Positions 24,718 to 33,438 are shown, counted from the first letter of the stretch. The stretch: DNA of 55,435 bases from an uncultured Acidobacteriota bacterium (GCA_902826515.1 CADEFD010000011.1:1-55435), one strand, 5' to 3'. A program made the numbers and translations. The notes: a model not told the origin generated them from the sequence alone.

Positions 24718-26373
24718 ATGGAACGCGAGACCCTCGACGTCGATATCCTCGTGGTGGGCGCGGGCCCGGCGGGGCTGTCTGCTGCGCTGCGTCTGTCGCA
24801 GCTGCAGGCGCAGCAGGGCGGCGAACCGCTGTCGGTGGCCGTCATCGACAAGGCCCGTGAGGCCGGCGCGCACTCGCTCTCGGGCGCGTTGCTCGATCCG
24901 TCCACGCTGGCCGAGCTCGTGCCCGACTTCAAGGCGAAAGGCGCACCGCTCGCCTGCGAGGTGACGAACGACGCGGTGTACCTGCTCGGCGCGACCAATC
25001 GCTACAAGCTGCCGATCACGCCGCCGCCCTTCACGAACCACGGCAACTACGTGATCGCGCTCAGCCACTTCGTGAAGTGGCTGGCGCAGCAGGTCGAAGC
25101 CGCCGGCACCGACATGTTCATGGGGTTCGCCGGCCAGTCGGTGCTCTTCGACGGCGACCGTGTCGTCGGCGTGCGCACGGGCGACCGCGGCGTCGGCAAA
25201 CACGGCACCCCGCGCGGTGCGGTGGAGCCGGGCGCCGATATCCGTGCCAAGGTCACGATTTTCGCCGACGGCGTGCGCGGGCATCTCACGAAGGAGCTGT
25301 CGCGCGAGCTGCAGCTCGGCAGCACGCACCCGGCGCAGTTCGGCATCGGCCTCAAGGAGCTGTGGGACGTCCCGAAGGATCGGCTCGCCCCCGGCACGGT
25401 CATCCACACGCTCGGGTGGCCGCTGCGCAACGAAGAATTCGGCGGCAGCTGGATCTACGCGATGCCCGAGGGACGGCTCTCGATCGGCTTCGTCGTCGGC
25501 CTCGACTACAAGGACCCGCTCCTCGATCCGCACCAGGCCTTCCAGCGCTTCAAGACGCATCCCTTCATCAGCGACATTCTGAGAGACGGGCAGCTCGTGC
25601 GCTTCGGCGCGAAGGCGCTGCCCGAAGGCGGCTGGAACACTCAGCCCACGCTGTACGCCGATGGCGCGCTCATCGTCGGCGATGCCGCCAACTTCGTGAA
25701 CTCGATGCGCCTCAAGGGTATTCATCTCGCCATGCGCAGCGGCATGCTCGCCGCCGAGACGGCCTTTGCCGCCGTGCGCCGCGACGACACGTCGAAGGCG
25801 GTGCTTGCCGGCTACAAGGCGGCGATCGACACCTCGGCCGTGAAGCAGGAACTCTATCCGGTGCGCAACGTGCACCAGGCGTTCGGCAACGGCACGCTCA
25901 TCGGCTCGGCCTTCGCGGGCCTGGCGATGGCGACCGGCGGCTGGTGGCCGGACGACCTGCACGGCCACGCCGGCCACACCCGCATGAAGACCGTGGCCGA
26001 CTACTACGGCCTCGAGAAGCGCCACGTGCTGGCGCCGTCGAACGCCGTCGCGCCCGACCGTGTGCTGACCTTCGACAAGGCGACGAGCGTGCACTTCGCC
26101 GGCGTTCATCACGAAGAGGACCAGCCGGCGCACCTGCGCGTGCAGACCGACGTGTGCCACTCGATCTGCGGCCCGGAGTTTGGCCATCCGTGCGTGAAGT
26201 TCTGTCCGGCCAACGTCTACGAGATGGTCGACAACGGCGCCGACGGCAAGCGCCTGCAGCTCAACGCGTCGAACTGCGTGCACTGCAAGACGTGCGACAT
26301 CATGGACCCCTACGGGGTCATCACGTGGGTCGCGCCCGAAGGCGGCGAAGGCCCGCAGTACGACGGCATGTGA
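24718..26373 (+). CDS. Electron transfer flavoprotein:quinone oxidoreductase
   Basis: A 551-residue membrane-associated flavo-iron-sulfur enzyme that moves electrons from reduced ETF to quinone. The N-terminal FAD motif is 'DILVVGAGPAGLSAALRLSQ'. Central blocks are 'AGAHSLSGALLDP', 'LIVGDAANFVNSMRLKGIHL' and 'HAGHTRMKTV'. The C-terminal 4Fe-4S ferredoxin-like domain has 'HPCVKFCPANVYEM' and 'NCVHCKTCDIMDPYGVITWV' with the cluster cysteines. Length matches the mitochondrial and bacterial family. Because the surrounding genes make menaquinone, the acceptor here is probably menaquinone rather than ubiquinone (inference). Its stop overlaps the next start (GTGA). Confidence 0.94.
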   Translation: MERETLDVDILVVGAGPAGLSAALRLSQLQAQQGGEPLSVAVIDKAREAGAHSLSGALLDPSTLAELVPDFKAKGAPLACEVTNDAVYLLGATNRYKLPITPPPFTNHGNYVIALSHFVKWLAQQVEAAGTDMFMGFAGQSVLFDGDRVVGVRTGDRGVGKHGTPRGAVEPGADIRAKVTIFADGVRGHLTKELSRELQLGSTHPAQFGIGLKELWDVPKDRLAPGTVIHTLGWPLRNEEFGGSWIYAMPEGRLSIGFVVGLDYKDPLLDPHQAFQRFKTHPFISDILRDGQLVRFGAKALPEGGWNTQPTLYADGALIVGDAANFVNSMRLKGIHLAMRSGMLAAETAFAAVRRDDTSKAVLAGYKAAIDTSAVKQELYPVRNVHQAFGNGTLIGSAFAGLAMATGGWWPDDLHGHAGHTRMKTVADYYGLEKRHVLAPSNAVAPDRVLTFDKATSVHFAGVHHEEDQPAHLRVQTDVCHSICGPEFGHPCVKFCPANVYEMVDNGADGKRLQLNASNCVHCKTCDIMDPYGVITWVAPEGGEGPQYDGM

Positions 26374-27083
26374 CCACCGACGCCCCCGAGGACGCGGCGC
26401 GCCCCGCGTGGCAGCAGTCGTGGCGGCGCCGCGCCGAAGTGGCGGCGATCGCCGGGCTCGGCGCGCCGTTGCTCGGGGCGCTCGGCCGCACCGTGCGCCT
26501 CGACGTGGTGGGCCGCGAACATCTCGATGCCCTCGACACGAGCGGCGAACGCTACATCGTGGCGTTGTGGCACGGCCACATCCTGCCCGGGATGTTCTAC
26601 TTCCGCGATCGGGGCATCGTGGTCGTCACGAGCGAGAACTTCGACGGCGAGTGGATTGCGCGGATCATCCGCCGCTTCGGCTACGGCGCGGCGCGCGGAT
26701 CGACCTCGCGGGGCGGCGCCCGAGCGCTGCGGTCGCTGCTGAAGTCGATCGCGCAGCAGCCGGCGGCCTTCACCGTGGACGGCCCGCGCGGCCCGCGCGG
26801 CGTGGCGCAGCCGGGTGTCGTGTGGCTCGCCAAAGCGACGGGGCATCCGATTCTGCCGATTCACGCGGCGGCCGATCGCCACTGGACGATGAAGAGCTGG
26901 GACCGCACGCACATCCCGAAGCCGGGGTCGCGCGTGGTGGTCGCCATCGGCGCGCCGATGCGGGTGGCGCGCGAGACCGACGACCACGGTCTCGAGACGG
27001 CGCGGATGGCGCTGGAGCAGGCGCTCCGCGAGGCCGAGGCCGCCTGTGCGGCGGCGCTGGCGCGTCCGGCCGCCAAGGAATGA
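26370..27083 (+). CDS. DUF374 lysophospholipid acyltransferase family protein (LpxJ-like candidate)
   Basis: A 237-residue DUF374 acyltransferase. Visible motifs are 'VALWHGHILPGMF' (catalytic His block), 'VTSENFDGEWIARIIRRFGY', 'ARGSTSRGGARALRSLL', and 'FTVDGPRGPRGVAQPGVVWL', followed by 'ATGHPILPIHAAAD'. This is the LPLAT-related group that includes the epsilonproteobacterial lipid A late acyltransferase LpxJ. A lipid A acyl transfer role is therefore possible in this LPS-making organism, but the neighbours are ETF genes and no substrate can be read from the sequence. GTG 26370 overlaps the ETF:QO stop by four bases and gives the standard N-terminus; an ATG start is not available nearby. 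Confidence 0.82.
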   Translation: MTTDAPEDAARPAWQQSWRRRAEVAAIAGLGAPLLGALGRTVRLDVVGREHLDALDTSGERYIVALWHGHILPGMFYFRDRGIVVVTSENFDGEWIARIIRRFGYGAARGSTSRGGARALRSLLKSIAQQPAAFTVDGPRGPRGVAQPGVVWLAKATGHPILPIHAAADRHWTMKSWDRTHIPKPGSRVVVAIGAPMRVARETDDHGLETARMALEQALREAEAACAAALARPAAKE

Positions 27084-27090
27084 GGACGGC

Positions 27091-28116
27091 ATGCTGTTGC
27101 TGACGAGCGAGCGCTTCGCGCACCACCTGACCCCGCCGGGGCACCCCGAGCGGCCCGAACGCGCCGAGGCGCTGCGCCGGGTGGCGCTCGCGTGGGAACT
27201 GGCCGGCCACGAGCTGCGCGAGCCCGCCCCGGCCGACGATGCCACGCTGGCCCTCGTGCACGCGTCCGAATACGTGGCGGCGATCCACGAGACGGCCGGC
27301 GCCGCCGTCCGGCTCGACCCCGACACCACCACGAGTCCCGAGTCGTACGACGTCGCGGCGCTCGCCGCCGGCGCGGTCATCGACGGCGTGCGGCACGTGC
27401 TCGCGCATCCGGGCGACCCGGCGGTCGCGCTCGTGCGGCCGCCGGGGCACCACGCCGAGCCGGCGCGGGCGATGGGCTTCTGCCTCTTCAACAGCATCGC
27501 CATCGGGGCGGCGTGGGCCCGCCGCGAAGGACTCGCCCGGGTCGCGATCGTGGACTTCGACGTGCATCACGGCAACGGCACGCAGGCGGCCTTCTACGAG
27601 GACCCGTCGGTCCTGTTCATCTCGACGCATCAGTTCCCGTACTACCCGGGCACCGGCGCGGCCAACGAGATCGGGAGCGGCGCGGGGGCCGGTTTCACCG
27701 TGAACCTGCCGCTCGAGGCGGGCGCCGGCGACGCCGATCTCGACGAGGTGTTTCGCGCCGTGGCCGTGCCCGTGCTCGATCGCTTCCGCCCGGACCTGTT
27801 GCTGGTCTCGGCCGGGTTCGACGCGCACCACGACGATCCGCTCGGCGGCTTCCGAATGACGCCGGCCGGGTTTGCGAACCTCGCGCGGCAGCTCGAGGGC
27901 GTGGCCCAACGCCATGCCGGCGGACGGACGGTCTATGTCACTGAAGGCGGGTACAGCCTCGAGGGCCTGACGACATCGCTCGATGCCCTGCTGGGCGTGC
28001 TGGCGGACCGCCAGACGGCCCAGGCGACCGCCGACGTGCCCGGAGACCGGTCGCGCGGGCGCGCCGCCGTGCGGGACGCCAGGGCGGCCCTGCAGGGCGT
28101 CTGGCCCGGGCTCTGA
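27091..28116 (+). CDS. Histone deacetylase family (AcuC-like) zinc hydrolase
   Basis: A 341-residue arginase/deacetylase-fold enzyme. 'HPERPERAEALRRV' opens the family core, and 'VRPPGHHAEPARAMGFCLFN' carries the catalytic His pair. 'VAIVDFDVHHGNGTQAAFYE' and 'SAGFDAHHDDPLGGFRMT' provide the zinc Asp, His and Asp ligands, and 'YVTEGGYSLEGL' the Tyr/Gly active-site loop. All catalytic residues are present, so it should be active on an acetyl-lysine, acetylpolyamine or similar amide. The ATG at 27091 has GAGGAC five bases upstream and lies seven bases after the DUF374 gene, so it ends that operon. Substrate unknown. Confidence 0.9.
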   Translation: MLLLTSERFAHHLTPPGHPERPERAEALRRVALAWELAGHELREPAPADDATLALVHASEYVAAIHETAGAAVRLDPDTTTSPESYDVAALAAGAVIDGVRHVLAHPGDPAVALVRPPGHHAEPARAMGFCLFNSIAIGAAWARREGLARVAIVDFDVHHGNGTQAAFYEDPSVLFISTHQFPYYPGTGAANEIGSGAGAGFTVNLPLEAGAGDADLDEVFRAVAVPVLDRFRPDLLLVSAGFDAHHDDPLGGFRMTPAGFANLARQLEGVAQRHAGGRTVYVTEGGYSLEGLTTSLDALLGVLADRQTAQATADVPGDRSRGRAAVRDARAALQGVWPGL

Positions 28117-28174
28117 GCGACGAGGACCCGCGGCAAAGGACCGCGGGCCGCGGGCGCAACCGGTCCCCGGCTGC

Positions 28175-28208
28175 TAGAATTCCTCTGGCGGCAGTTCTGC
28201 CGCCTTTT
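28175..28208 (+). promoter_or_regulatory. leuS promoter -10 and 5' hairpin
   Basis: TAGAAT (28175-28180) is a likely -10. About seven bases on, where transcription should start, a perfect seven-pair stem (GGCGGCA 28187-28193, loop GTTC, TGCCGCC 28198-28204) is followed by TTTT. It ends 16 bases before the leuS GTG. It may terminate transcription from the upstream gene, and in the leuS mRNA it would form a capped 5' end or attenuator. There is no room for a T-box. Confidence 0.55.
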
Positions 28209-28224
28209 CCGGTGCCCAAAACCC

Positions 28225-30711
28225 GTGTCTGACTACCATCCGCAAGACCTCGACCAGAAGTGGCAGCAGCGTTGGAACGACGCGCAGGCCTTCGAGGTCG
28301 TCGAAGATCCGTCGAAGCCGAAGTTCTACTGCCTCGAGATGTTCGCCTACCCGTCGGGGCACGCGCACGTCGGGCACGTGCGGAACTACATCATCGGCGA
28401 CGTGGTCGCCCGGCTGAAGCGCCTCCAGGGCTTCAACGTGCTGCACCCCTTCGGCTGGGACGCGTTCGGCCTGCCGGCCGAGAACGCCGCCATCAAGGGC
28501 GGCATCCATCCCGAGACATCGACGCTCGCCAACATCGCCCACATGAAGGGGCAGTTGCAGCGCCTGGGCATCAGCTACGCGTGGGGACGGGAGCTGGCGA
28601 CGTGCCTGCCCGATTACTACCGCTGGAACCAGTGGCTCTTCACGCGGATGTTCGAGCGCGGCCTGGCGTATCGCCGCCGCTCCACCGTGAACTGGTGTCC
28701 GAGCTGCCAGACCGTGCTCGCCAACGAGCAGGTGGTCGACGGCGCCTGCTGGCGCTGCGGCTCGCTCGTGGTCGAGAAGGATCTCGAGCAGTGGTTCTTC
28801 AAGATCACGGCCTACGCCGACGACCTGCTCGCCGGCGCCGACGGCCTCACGTCGTGGCCCGAGAAGGTGCTCACGATGCAGCGCAACTGGATCGGCCGCT
28901 CCGAGGGCGCGCGGGTCCGTTTTGCGATCGAGGGTGAACCCGACGGCGTCGAGGTCTTCACGACGCGCATCGACACGATCTACGGCGCGACGTTCCTCAC
29001 GCTGGCGCCCGAACACCCGCTGGTGCCGCGGCTCGCCGAACGCACCGGCCGTGCCGACGTGCTCACTGAAGCGCAGCGCTACCGCGCCCAGGACCGCACG
29101 GCCCGCATGTCGGGCGAGGCCGGCAAGGAAGGGGTCTTCACCGGTGCCTACGCGGTGAATCCGTTCTCGGGCGAGCGCGTGCCGATCTGGGTCGCCAACT
29201 TCGTGCTCGGCGAATACGGCACCGGCGCCGTGATGGGCGTGCCGCACGGCGATCAGCGCGACTTCGAGTTCGCGCGCAAGTACGGCCTCGAGGTGCGCGC
29301 GGTCATCCGCGCGGCCGACGGCACGGTGCCGGATCCGGCGGCGATGACCGAGGCGCACGGCGACGAGGGCACTGTCGTGAACTCCGGCGCCTACGACGGC
29401 ATGACGTCGGCCGAGGCGCGCCGCCGCATGACGGCGGATGCGGAAGCCCGCGGCTTCGGCACGGGCTCGGTCCAGTTCCGCCTGAAAGACTGGGGCATCT
29501 CCCGTCAGCGCTACTGGGGCACGCCGATTCCGATGATCCACTGCCCGGTGGACGGCGTCGTGCCGGTGCCCGACGACCAGTTGCCGGTGGTGCTGCCGAA
29601 GGTGACCGAGTTCACCGGCCGCGGCGACTCGCCGCTCGCGCACGTGCCCGAGTTCGTGCACGTGACGTGTCCGAAGTGCGGCGGCCCGGCCCGGCGCGAG
29701 ACCGACACGATGGACACGTTCGTGGACTCGTCGTGGTACTTCTACCGCTTCGCCGACGCCCACAACGACCGCCTGCCGTTCGATCCGGCGGCCGTGAAGT
29801 ACTGGGGCCCGGTGGACTTCTATTCGGGCGGCGTCGAACACGCCATCCTGCACCTCATCTACTCGCGTTTCTTCGCCCGCGTGTTCCGCGATCTCGGCAT
29901 GATCGACCACAGCGAGCCGTTCACGCACCTCCTCACGCAGGGGATGGTGCTCAAGGACGGCAACGTGATGTCGAAGTCGAAGGGCAACGTCGTCGATCCC
30001 GACACGATGCTGCAGAAGGTGGGCGCCGACGCGCTGCGCACCTACGTCATGTTCGTCGCCCCGCCCGAGAAGGAAGTGGAGTGGAGCGATGCCGGGCTCG
30101 ACGGCATGTTCCGCTGGCTCGCCCGCGTGTGGCGCGTGGCCGACCAGTGGCGCGAGGCCGCGCTGGCGGCGCCGCCGATCGACGCCGCCACCCTCGGCCG
30201 CGAGGAACGGGCCCTGCGCCGCAAGACGCACGAGACCATCCGCCGCGTCACGGCCGACATCGACGTGCGCAAGCAGATGAACACGGCCATCTCGGCGATG
30301 ATGGAACTCGTGAACGAGTTCTATCTTTTCACCGAGCAGCAGAAGGCCGCGCCCACCGCGCAGGCCGCGGCCGTGGCCCGCGAGGCCGTCGAGGCGCTCG
30401 TGCGGCTCGTGTCGCCGTTTGCGCCGCACACGGCCGAAGAGTTGTGGGAGGCCTACGGGCATACGGGTGGTCTTGCCGCCGCGTCGTGGCCGGTCGTGGA
30501 CGACGCGGCCGCGCAGGCCGAAGAAGTGGTGATTCCGGTGCAGGTGAACGGCAAGGTGCGGGCCCGCCTCACGGTGGCGCCCGACATCGCGGATGCGGAC
30601 CTCGAAACGCTGGCGCTGGCCGACGCCGCCGTCGTGCCGCATCTGGCCGGGAAGACCGTCCGCAAGGTCGTCGTCGCCAAGGGCCGGCTGGTCTCGGTGG
30701 TCGTGGGATGA
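28225..30711 (+). CDS. leuS: Leucyl-tRNA synthetase
   Basis: A class Ia aminoacyl-tRNA synthetase of 828 residues, near normal bacterial length. '[20 protein letters not shown]' contains the HIGH-type motif. '[18 protein letters not shown]' leads into the CP1 editing domain ('[20 protein letters not shown]', the Thr-rich editing site). '[14 protein letters not shown]' is the KMSKS loop. A zinc-binding module, '[18 protein letters not shown]...CWRCG', and the C-terminal '[13 protein letters not shown]' domain that binds tRNA are present. GTG 28225 is supported by the conserved '[14 protein letters not shown]' start. Its stop overlaps the lptE ATG (ATGA). Confidence 0.97.
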   Translation: MSDYHPQDLDQKWQQRWNDAQAFEVVEDPSKPKFYCLEMFAYPSGHAHVGHVRNYIIGDVVARLKRLQGFNVLHPFGWDAFGLPAENAAIKGGIHPETSTLANIAHMKGQLQRLGISYAWGRELATCLPDYYRWNQWLFTRMFERGLAYRRRSTVNWCPSCQTVLANEQVVDGACWRCGSLVVEKDLEQWFFKITAYADDLLAGADGLTSWPEKVLTMQRNWIGRSEGARVRFAIEGEPDGVEVFTTRIDTIYGATFLTLAPEHPLVPRLAERTGRADVLTEAQRYRAQDRTARMSGEAGKEGVFTGAYAVNPFSGERVPIWVANFVLGEYGTGAVMGVPHGDQRDFEFARKYGLEVRAVIRAADGTVPDPAAMTEAHGDEGTVVNSGAYDGMTSAEARRRMTADAEARGFGTGSVQFRLKDWGISRQRYWGTPIPMIHCPVDGVVPVPDDQLPVVLPKVTEFTGRGDSPLAHVPEFVHVTCPKCGGPARRETDTMDTFVDSSWYFYRFADAHNDRLPFDPAAVKYWGPVDFYSGGVEHAILHLIYSRFFARVFRDLGMIDHSEPFTHLLTQGMVLKDGNVMSKSKGNVVDPDTMLQKVGADALRTYVMFVAPPEKEVEWSDAGLDGMFRWLARVWRVADQWREAALAAPPIDAATLGREERALRRKTHETIRRVTADIDVRKQMNTAISAMMELVNEFYLFTEQQKAAPTAQAAAVAREAVEALVRLVSPFAPHTAEELWEAYGHTGGLAAASWPVVDDAAAQAEEVVIPVQVNGKVRARLTVAPDIADADLETLALADAAVVPHLAGKTVRKVVVAKGRLVSVVVG

Positions 30712-31313
30712 AGCACCGGGGCTCGGGAGTCGGCGCTCGGGGCTCGGGCACGGCGCTGACGCGACGCCGGTGGCTGCAGCTCGCGCCGCTCGCCGGCGCG
30801 TCGCTGGCGCTCGGCGGGTGCGGCTATTCGCTGGCGGGCCGCGGTTCGTTCCTCCCCGACTACATCCAGTCGCTCGGCATCCCGATGTTCGGCAACCGCA
30901 CGCCGTATTCGCCGCTCGAACAGATCTTCACCGAGAAGGTGCGCGTCGAGTTCCAGGGGCGCGGCCGCTACCAGGTGGTGCCGAACGACACCGGCGTCGA
31001 TGGCGTCGTGCGCGGCGAGATCGTGAATATCGGCGCGGCGCCGGCTGGTTTCAATCCCAGTCAGCAGGCCTCACGGTACCGCTTCACGGTGATCGTCAGC
31101 GTGTCGTTCGCCGACGCGCGGCAGAAGAAGGTGCTGTGGGAGAACCCCTCGCTGTCGTTCAGCGACGAGTACGAGCTGGCGAGCGCGGCCAGCGCGAACC
31201 TGGCGGCCTCGGGCGGCGCCGGCGCGTTCATCGACCAGGAACGCGCCGCCGTCGATCGTCTCAGCACCGACTTCGCGCGTTCGGTCGTGAGCGCCATCAT
31301 GGAAGCGTTCTGA
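30708..31313 (+). CDS. lptE: LptE family LPS-assembly lipoprotein
   Basis: LptE plugs the LptD barrel that inserts LPS into the outer membrane. The 201-residue product has lipobox LALGGC followed directly by '[20 protein letters not shown]' and '[20 protein letters not shown]', the LptE hallmark (CGY...l...i.tvaIp.f.N.T). The stretch before the lipobox, '[18 protein letters not shown]', has a twin-arginine look. The first 14 residues are encoded by a GGGGCTCGGG-type repeat. ATG 30708 overlaps leuS by four bases. leuS-lptE-holA is a conserved order in many proteobacteria too, which supports the call. Confidence 0.88.
   Translation: MKHRGSGVGARGSGTALTRRRWLQLAPLAGASLALGGCGYSLAGRGSFLPDYIQSLGIPMFGNRTPYSPLEQIFTEKVRVEFQGRGRYQVVPNDTGVDGVVRGEIVNIGAAPAGFNPSQQASRYRFTVIVSVSFADARQKKVLWENPSLSFSDEYELASAASANLAASGGAGAFIDQERAAVDRLSTDFARSVVSAIMEAF
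30718..30748 (+). repeat. Pair of GGGGCTCGGG decamers at the lptE start
   Basis: GGGGCTCGGG occurs at 30718-30727 and again at 30739-30748, separated by AGTCGGCGCTC. The same decamer occurs twice more upstream of alaS (36146-36169). Here it lies inside the first codons of lptE and encodes its Arg/Gly/Ser-rich N-terminus. Confidence 0.6.
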
Positions 31314-31323
31314 GCGTGCCCGC

Positions 31324-32349
31324 ATGACACCGGCCCAGGTCCGCGCGCAGATCGCGTCGGGCACGACGCATCCGATCTACCTGCTCGAGAGCGACGACGC
31401 GCCGTCGCGCTACGATCTCGCACAGGCGTTCCTCGGGCTCGTGGACGAGGGGCTGCACGCCTTCAACACCGCGGCGTTCCACGCCCGCGAGGCCGGCAAC
31501 GCCGGCGATCGCGACGCGATGTTCGCGGCCATTCTCGGCGCCGCGCGCACGCTGCCCATGATGTCGCCGCGGCGCGTCATCCTCGTACACGACGCCGAGT
31601 TCCTGCTGGCGCCGCGCAAGGCGAAGGACGAGGAGCCGCCGCCGGCCGAGGCGCCGGCGGGGAAGCGCAAGGCCCGGGCGACGACGCCGGCGGAAGATTT
31701 CGAGGCCTACGTGTCGGCGCCCGAGCCGCTCACGACGCTCGTGCTCGATGCCCCGTCGCTCGACCGCGGCCGCCGCATCACGAAGCTCCTGCTGCAGAAG
31801 GCGATGGTGGTCGACTGCGGCAGCCTCGAGACGGCCGCCGACGCGGCGCGCTGGATCACGGGGCGGCTGGAGCAGGACGAGATGACGATGGACGCGCCGG
31901 CGATGCGGGCGCTGGTCGAGGCGACCGGCCTGCACCTGTCGCGCATCCGCGCCGAGATCGACAAGCTGGTGCTCTACGCAGCCGGGGCGCGCGCCATCAC
32001 CGCGGCCGACGTGAAGGACGTGGTCGCGCCGGTCGAGGAACCCGGGGAAGATTTTGCGCTGGGGAAGGCGATCTGGGCGGGCAACACGGCGGCCGCGCTG
32101 CGCGAGATCGATGCGCTGATGGATGCCGGCGCGCCGGCGCCGATGGTGCTCGGGCAGATTCGCGCGGCGGTGATTCGACTGCGGCCCGACCAGCGTGCGC
32201 GCCAGGCTCTCCGGCGGGTGCTGGAGACGGACCTGGCGGTCAAGAGCTCACGCGGCGAGCCGCGCTACGTGCTCGAAACGCTGATCGTGGAAGTGTGTGC
32301 GGGCGCCCCGGGCACGCCCGCGGGCCCGACTAGGCGGTCTTGGGCTTGA
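31324..32349 (+). CDS. holA: DNA polymerase III delta subunit HolA
   Basis: Delta opens the beta clamp within the clamp loader. The 341-residue product has the fold pattern of the family: an N-terminal 'PIYLLESDD' P-loop-less AAA+ domain, 'AARTLPMMSPRRVILVHDAE', 'EPLTTLVLDAPSLDRGRRIT', 'LVEATGLHLSRIRAEIDKL', and the C-terminal collar helices 'FALGKAIWAGNTAAALREID' and 'APAPMVLGQIRAAVIRL'. A Lys/Arg/Glu-rich insertion (~100-125) is divergent. It follows lptE by ten bases, and its last 20 bases overlap the 3' end of rpsT on the other strand. Confidence 0.88.
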   Translation: MTPAQVRAQIASGTTHPIYLLESDDAPSRYDLAQAFLGLVDEGLHAFNTAAFHAREAGNAGDRDAMFAAILGAARTLPMMSPRRVILVHDAEFLLAPRKAKDEEPPPAEAPAGKRKARATTPAEDFEAYVSAPEPLTTLVLDAPSLDRGRRITKLLLQKAMVVDCGSLETAADAARWITGRLEQDEMTMDAPAMRALVEATGLHLSRIRAEIDKLVLYAAGARAITAADVKDVVAPVEEPGEDFALGKAIWAGNTAAALREIDALMDAGAPAPMVLGQIRAAVIRLRPDQRARQALRRVLETDLAVKSSRGEPRYVLETLIVEVCAGAPGTPAGPTRRSWA

Positions 32350-32599
32350 GCTTCGCCGCGATGCGCGACTTGTAGCGGCCGGCCGTGTTCTTGTGGATGA
32401 TGCCCTTGCCGGCCATCTTGTCCACGAGGGACGTCGCCGCGGTCAGCAACTTCTTCGCGTCGTCGATCTTGCCGGCGGTGAGCGCTGCCCGGATGGCCTT
32501 GAGGCCGGTGCGGAGCGCGGAACGCATGTCGCGGTTGCGGGCGCGACGCACGACGTTCTGACGGTGGGCCTTCAGGGCCGACTTGTTTCTCTTCGCCAC
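32330..32599 (-). CDS. rpsT: 30S ribosomal protein S20
   Basis: An 89-residue, lysine/arginine-rich primary 16S rRNA binder. 'MAKRNKSALKAHRQNVVRRA' and 'KGIIHKNTAGRYKSRIAAKL' are S20 signatures. The start is GTG at 32599, preceded at eight bases by AGAGGT. The end of the gene runs 20 bases into holA on the opposite strand (convergent). rpsT beside holA is a common arrangement. Confidence 0.96.
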   Translation of the reverse strand: MAKRNKSALKAHRQNVVRRARNRDMRSALRTGLKAIRAALTAGKIDDAKKLLTAATSLVDKMAGKGIIHKNTAGRYKSRIAAKLKPKTA

Positions 32600-32639
32600 G
32601 TGTACAAACCTCTAGCGGTGTGACTGCACCAAAAGCCGA

Positions 32640-32645
32640 AGAATA
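32640..32645 (-). promoter_or_regulatory. Predicted -10 of rpsT
   Basis: TATTCT on the minus strand in an AT-rich patch between rpsT and the lytic transglycosylase stop. It would start a leader of ~33 bases that can form GGTG-CAGTCA-CACC, a small stem before the Shine-Dalgarno. This may serve S20 autoregulation, which is only a guess. Confidence 0.4.
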
Positions 32646-32651
32646 TCACAC

Positions 32652-33365
32652 TTAGTGCGAGCCCGGATGGGCCGCGTCGGGCTTTGCGCCCGGCTGGGGG
32701 CGGTCGGAATAGCGCGTGACTTCACGGCCATCCACCACTTCGACCCAGCGGTAGATGCGGGTCGGCGCCTTGGCCGGCGCGCTCGCCGCCCGGCCCTTCG
32801 TGATCTTCTGCACGTACTCGCGGGTTTCGCGGTAGGGCGGGACCTTCTGGCCGTAGCGGTCCACGGCGCCGGCGCCGGCGTTGTAGGCGGCCAGGGCCAG
32901 TTCCACCTTGTCGTCGTAGCGGGCCAGCAGGCGCTTCAGGTACCGCACGCCGCCGCCGATGTTCTCGTCCGGGTCGAAGGGGTTGCCTACGCCCAGTTCC
33001 GCCGCCGTCGCCGGCATGAGCTGCATGAGGCCCATGGCGCCCTTGGGCGACACGGCGCGCGGGTTGAAGGCCGATTCCACCTGGATGACGGCGCGCACGA
33101 GGTCCGGGTCCACGCCGTGTGTCGTGGCGTGTTCGTCGATGTAGGGATCGAACTGGGCCGACCGGCGGTCGGGCGGGCGGGTCACACGGACGCCGCGCGC
33201 CTTCGGCACTTCGAAGGTCTGCATCGGCGTGCCCGTGATGGGAGGCGTGTCTGACAGCACCATCTGGCCGGCAGCATCGCGCCAGGCGTAGATCTGCGCG
33301 CTGGCCGTCCCCGTGGCGAGGGCGACGAGGGCGAGGACGAAGCAGAGGAGGCGGCCGGCAGCCAT
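32652..33365 (-). CDS. Lytic transglycosylase with N-terminal DUF4124 domain
   Basis: A 237-residue exported peptidoglycan lytic transglycosylase. After a signal peptide (MAAGRLLCFVLALVALATGTA), a short DUF4124 segment ('IYAWRDAAGQMVLSDTPP') leads to the SLT domain: 'IQVESAFNPRAVSPKGAMGL' with the catalytic Glu (ES motif), 'MQLMPATAAELGV', 'DENIGGGVRYLKRLL', 'ALAAYNAGAGAVDRYG' and 'PPYRETREYVQKI'. A second DUF4124-like strand, 'IYRWVEVVDGREVTRYSDRP', closes the protein. It cleaves glycan strands to make 1,6-anhydro ends. It sits between rpsT and alaS on the same strand. Confidence 0.92.
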   Translation of the reverse strand: MAAGRLLCFVLALVALATGTASAQIYAWRDAAGQMVLSDTPPITGTPMQTFEVPKARGVRVTRPPDRRSAQFDPYIDEHATTHGVDPDLVRAVIQVESAFNPRAVSPKGAMGLMQLMPATAAELGVGNPFDPDENIGGGVRYLKRLLARYDDKVELALAAYNAGAGAVDRYGQKVPPYRETREYVQKITKGRAASAPAKAPTRIYRWVEVVDGREVTRYSDRPQPGAKPDAAHPGSH

Positions 33366-33375
33366 CGGAACTCAG

Positions 33376-33404
33376 GGCGGCGGTGTGCCTGACAGCACCC
33401 CGCC
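33376..33404 (-). terminator. Imperfect hairpin between alaS and the lytic transglycosylase gene
   Basis: GGCGG (33376-33380) pairs with CCGCC (33400-33404) and GGTG (33382-33385) with CACC (33396-33399), one bulge, loop TGCCTGACAG. It sits 34 bases past the alaS stop in the direction of transcription. There is no T run on this strand, so termination would be weak. The core resembles the GGTGCCTGACACC type of dispersed palindrome. Confidence 0.4.
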
Positions 33405-33438
33405 TTCCCCAGAGTATCGAGCAGTCCGGCGCCGGGGA

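Noticed and set aside
28174..30642. Long minus-strand frame opposite leuS
   Set aside because: Complete shadow of leuS with low-complexity His/Arg/Asp sequence.
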